A DNA stretch of 64,000 bases, taken from contig CP079103.1 in the NCBI GenBank assembly GCA_019285755.1, positions 1,550,001-1,614,000 of the forward strand, written 5' to 3'. The number at the start of each line of letters is the position of its first letter. Position 1 is the stretch's first letter. Shown piece after piece: positions 60,326 through 64,000 of the stretch. The DNA comes from Chitinophaga sp. E66 (GTDB lineage Bacteria; Bacteroidota; Bacteroidia; Chitinophagales; Chitinophagaceae). The notes beneath the pieces were generated by a model. That model had not been told where the DNA came from. It made no database searches and was given only the letters and a program-made list of their open reading frames with translations. A program made the position numbers and the translations under genes.

Positions 60326-63300
60326 ATGTTTAAGCACCTAGTTGCCATGAAAATTTTACTCTTCCTTTTGTTCTTTACCGGATCGTCCCTGCTGGCGAAT
60401 GATCTGTCCGGGCAAGACAAAATCACCCTGAACTTCAGCCGCGCGCCCATCGAAAGCGTGCTGCGGACGATCCAGGCACAAAGCAGGTATTCCTTCGTGT
60501 ACCAGTCCGAAGTGATCCCTCCCGGCATCCAGATCAACATCAGCACGAAGAACGCCACCATCGACTCCGTCATGGCCAAGTTGTTCCGCAACACGCCGCT
60601 CTATTACAAGAAGATGGAGAACAACGTCATCGTGATCCTCAACAAAACGCAACCCGAAAAGCGGGAAGTCAACAACCAGCCGCCCGTCACCGTCAGGGGC
60701 TCGGTGAAAGACAGGGCGGGCGGCATGATGCCGCACGTGTCCGTCTACGTTAAAGGTACCCAGCATGGCACCATGACCAATGAAAAGGGGAATTCACACT
60801 CGAGGCTAACCAGTACGACAGCCTCGTATTTTCGTTCGTGGGCTATAAGCCCCAAACCGTGTTCGTGGCAGACAGCCGCCCGCTGATCATCGTCCTCGAA
60901 GCACAGGAGGGCAGCCTGAACGAAGTAGCCGTAGTAGGGTTTTCCCGTCAGAAAAAATCCAGCATGGTCGCGTCGGTGACCACCATTAAACCCGGTGAGC
61001 TCCGCATGCCCAGCAGCAACCTCACCAACTCCCTCGCAGGGCGCCTGGCCGGCGTAGTGGCCTACCAGCGAAGTGGCGAACCAGGGCTGGATAATGCCTC
61101 CTTCTTCATACGCGGCATCACCTCGTTCGGCGCCTCCGCCAAGAAGGACCCCCTCATCCTCATCGATGGTATCGAGCTCAATACCAGCGACCTCGCCCGC
61201 CTGAACCCCGACGATATCGCCAGCTTCAGCATCATGAAAGACGCGCTCGCTACGGCCCTCTACGGCGCCCGCGGCGCCAACGGCGTGATCCTCGTAACCA
61301 CCAAGGAAGGTAAGGAAGGGAAGATGAACGTGGACCTCCGTTTCGAAAACTCCGTCTCCGTGCCTACGCAAAGGGTTAAAGTGGCCGACCCGGTTACTTA
61401 TATGAAGATGCATAATGAAGCCGTGAAAACCCGTGACCCCAACGCCCTTACGCTGTATACCGACGAACAGATCACCTTCACGGAAATGGGCCTCCATAAA
61501 GATATTTACCCCGCTACCGACTGGGAAGAAACCATGTTCAAGAACTATGCGATGAATAACCGGTTGAACCTCAGCTTCACCGGCGGCGGGCCCATCGCGC
61601 GGTATTATGTGGCAGGGGCCGTTACGAAAGACGAAGGGGTGATGCGCAAGCATAAAGGCGCCGACTTCAACTCCAATATCAATCTGTACAAATATAACAT
61701 CCGCTCCAACGTCAACATCAACCTGACGAAAACAACGGAATTGTCTACGCGCTTCGTAGCCAATTTCGATGATTATACAGGCCCGATAGACGGTGGTTCA
61801 TCGTTGTACCGTAAAGTGATGCAGGCGAACCCCGTTCGCTTTAAACCCTGGTACGAGCCGGATTCCGCGTTCTCCTACGCTAAGCACATCCTCTTCGGTA
61901 ACGCGGAAGGCGGCAACTACCTGAACCCTTACGCCGAATCCATGCGGGGATATCGCGACTATAACCGTAGTAACCTGCTCACAACGGTGGAACTGAAACA
62001 AAACCTGGATCAGTTCGTAAAAGGCCTCATGGTCCGCGCCCTGGTGAACTTCGACAGGCGTTCGGAATTCCACCTGTCGCGCGCCTACTCGCCGTTTTAT
62101 TACAATATCTCCGCCTTCGACCTGAAAGACGACTCCTACCGCCTGGTGCGCCTGAACCCGACCAGCGGCCGGGAAACGCTGAACTACGATGCCGCCAATA
62201 CTTCGCGCACCATTGCCAACAGTTTTTATTTCGAAGGCGCAAGCCAGTATAATAACAACTTTGGCAAGAACAGCGTGAACGGCCTGTTGGTATTCACGGC
62301 CCGCCAGTTTAAACAGGGCGCGCCCGAAAATATCCAGATCGCGTTGCCTACGCGCAACGTAAGCCTCTCCGGCCGTTTCTCCTATAACTACGACTCCGCT
62401 ACCTGGCGGAGTTCGCATTCGGATACAACGCTTCGGAACGTTTTGCGCCGAAGAACCGCTGGGGCTTTTTCCCCTCCTTCGGTGCGGCATGGGTTATCTC
62501 CAACGAGCCGTTCTTCGAAGGATTGTCATCCACCTTCCGCCAGTTGAAGGTCCGCGGATCTTACGGTATTGCGGGCAACGAAGCGATCGGCAGCAGGGAA
62601 GAGCGTTTCTTCTATCTCTCCGAGGTGAATCTGAATGCGAACCATTTCGTGAACTGGGGCGCCAATATGATGTTTAACCCCGGCGGTATCAACGTATCGC
62701 GTTACGCTAACGAAGAGATCGGGTGGGAACGTTCTTACAAATCCAACCTGGTATTGGAGTTTAACCTGGTGAACGGCCTTTCATCCATAATAGAAGTATA
62801 TAAGGAAAGAAGGAAGAACATCCTGCAGGATCGTATCATCCCCGCTACCACAGGCATCCTGCCGGCAGTGAAAGCCAACCTCGGGGAAGCGGAAGGGAAA
62901 GGCGTGGACGTTGAGCTGAACTATGATAAAAGGATCGGCAAGAACCTCCAGCTCACCGGCCGCGGTACCTTCACTTATACCACCAGCAGAATTATTAAAT
63001 GGGAAGAACCAGACTACGGCGAAAACCGCTGGCTTTCCCGCGTGGGTACTCACCTCGGGCAAACCTGGGGCCTCATCGCTGAAAGGCTCTTCGTGGACGA
63101 CGCCGAGCTGAAGAACTCCCCAAACAGGAATTCGGCCAGTATGCCGGCGGCGATATCAAGTACAGGGACATCAACCGCGACGGTAAGATCGATAACCTCG
63201 ACTTCGTACCCATCGGCCACCCCACCACGCCTGAAATCATCTATGGCTTCGGCCTCTCCGCGGCATGGAAGAATTGGGACGTCAACTTCTTCTTCCAGGG

Positions 63301-63732
63301 CCTGGCCCGCGAATCTTTCTGGATCAACCAGGATAACATGACACCCTTCATCGACGGTGATAACGACGACGGGCGGGTAGGTCAGAATGCGGTGACGCAG
63401 GTGATAGCAGACAGTTACTGGTCAGAGTCCCACCGCGACCCGTATGCATTCTGGCCCCGACTGGCCAATTACGCCATCAACAATAACCGGCAGACCAGCA
63501 CCTGGTTCATGCAGAACGGCGCCTTCCTGCGCCTGAAGTCTGTAGACATCGGTTATACGCTGCCCCGCGAATGGCTGAAGCGCTATAAGGTAAACAACGT
63601 GCGCATCTACGCCAGCGGTTCCAACCTGGCGATCTGGAGCGCATTTAAACTCTGGGACGCGGAAATGGCAGGGTCCGGATTCGATTACCCCTGCAGAAAG
63701 TGTATAACATAGGTTTTAACATTGGCCTGTAA
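60326..63732 (+). CDS. SusC/RagA-like TonB-dependent transporter with STN domain (locus 4)
   Basis: Leader MFKHLVAMKILLFLLFFTGSS (an in-frame ATG at 60293 is less likely). STN domain ITLNFSRAPIESVLRTIQAQ (residues about 33-105), carboxypeptidase-regulatory domain VRGSVKDRAGGMMPHVSVYV, box LNEVAVVGFSRQKKSSMVAS, plug LAGRLAGVVAYQRSGEPGLD and FSIMKDALATALYGARGANGV, barrel with FNSNINLYKYNIRSNVNINL and GSNLAIWSAFKLWD. Breaks near 60795, 62400, 63118 and 63690; the last hides the true end KVYNIGFNIGL and stop at 63732. About 1135 residues. SusD follows after 10 nt. The 175-nt leader before it has two small hairpins (60189-60209, 60254-60270). Confidence 0.88.
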
Positions 63733-63742
63733 AAGTTAACGT

Positions 63743-64000
63743 ATGAAGAAAGCAATTATCAAGATAGCAGTCATCTGCAGCGTGCTCACAGGAGCCGTTT
63801 CCTGTAGCAAGTACCTCGACGTAGTGCCCGATAACATCCCAACGATCGACGATGCCTTCTCGGACCGCTACAACGCCATGAAATTTCTCGCCACCTGCTA
63901 TTGGGGTATCCCCAAATCCGCCGGGTGGAACGAGAACCCTGCCATGCTCGGCGCCATGGAGCTCATCTTCAACCGCGACAAGCGTACCCAGGGCGGCATG
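63743..64000 (+). CDS. SusD/RagB-like lipoprotein (locus 4), cut by the window end
   Basis: ATG 63743 reads MKKAIIKIAVICSVLTGAVSC then SKYLDVVPDNIPTIDDAFSD, a lipoprotein leader with the typical SusD start (C-S-K-Y-L-D-x-x-P-D). The visible 86 residues continue RYNAMKFLATCYWGIPKSAG and run off the window with an open frame. Expected partner of the SusC just upstream. Confidence 0.85.
   Translation, partial: MKKAIIKIAVICSVLTGAVSCSKYLDVVPDNIPTIDDAFSDRYNAMKFLATCYWGIPKSAGWNENPAMLGAMELIFNRDKRTQGGM

Overview
The window reads as chromosomal DNA of a Bacteroidota bacterium, most likely a Chitinophaga-like member of the Chitinophagaceae. The evidence is four SusC/SusD systems each headed by an ECF sigma factor and a FecR-type anti-sigma factor, a T9SS/gliding-type C-terminal domain, many DUF4369-thioredoxin and DUF4136 lipoproteins, and promoter -7 boxes of the Bacteroidota form TAnnTTTG. 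This placement is inferred from gene content only. No rRNA, tRNA or CRISPR array was seen.

Layout. 1-9.3 kb: envelope genes (beta-barrels, a DUF481 protein, two DUF4136 lipoproteins, a large Gly/Asn-rich envelope protein, a DUF1254/DUF1214 lipoprotein). 9.3-19.4 kb (minus): sigma, FecR, SusC, SusD, a Tat-exported GH116 glycosidase and an RbsD/FucU-like lipoprotein. 19.6-21.0 kb: an IS3-family element inserted in an 11-bp tandem repeat. 21.0-21.9 kb: a repeat-rich spacer and a candidate unannotated small gene. 21.9-29.5 kb (plus): an Lrp/AsnC regulator, then sigma, FecR, SusC, SusD. 29.6-32.8 kb: a GldA-like ATPase and a fused permease/GldG protein. 33-37.2 kb: a chitin-binding mini-protein, GH43, a pentonate-type dehydratase and an SDR. 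37.2-40.8 kb: a pappalysin-type metalloprotease with gliding-motility C-terminal domain. 41-48.8 kb: YegP-like protein, Crp/Fnr regulator, GNAT, a Trp-rich secreted protein, an ECF sigma/anti-sigma pair, divergent lrp and methionine gamma-lyase genes, a second DUF1254 protein and DUF2200. 48.9-58.2 kb (minus): sigma, FecR, SusC, SusD and two TlpA-like genes. 58.4-64 kb (plus): sigma, FecR, SusC and the start of SusD, divergent from the previous locus.

How it works together. The SusC proteins carry an N-terminal STN signalling domain, so each SusCD pump should report substrate capture through its FecR to its sigma factor. In two of the four loci the fecR-susC gap holds the same antisense unit: a perfect TAnnTTTG box touching the susC start codon, 62 nt, then a terminator with stem CGGAAGTG/CACTTCCG, all pointing against the operon. 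These look like cis-antisense RNAs repressing susC, comparable to the DonS type known in Bacteroides, and are the strongest new finding.

Data quality. Most long genes are broken by single-base indels. Nearly all that can be reconstructed are one missing base in a short homopolymer, so they are read here as assembly errors rather than pseudogenes. Gene limits below span the reconstructed gene.
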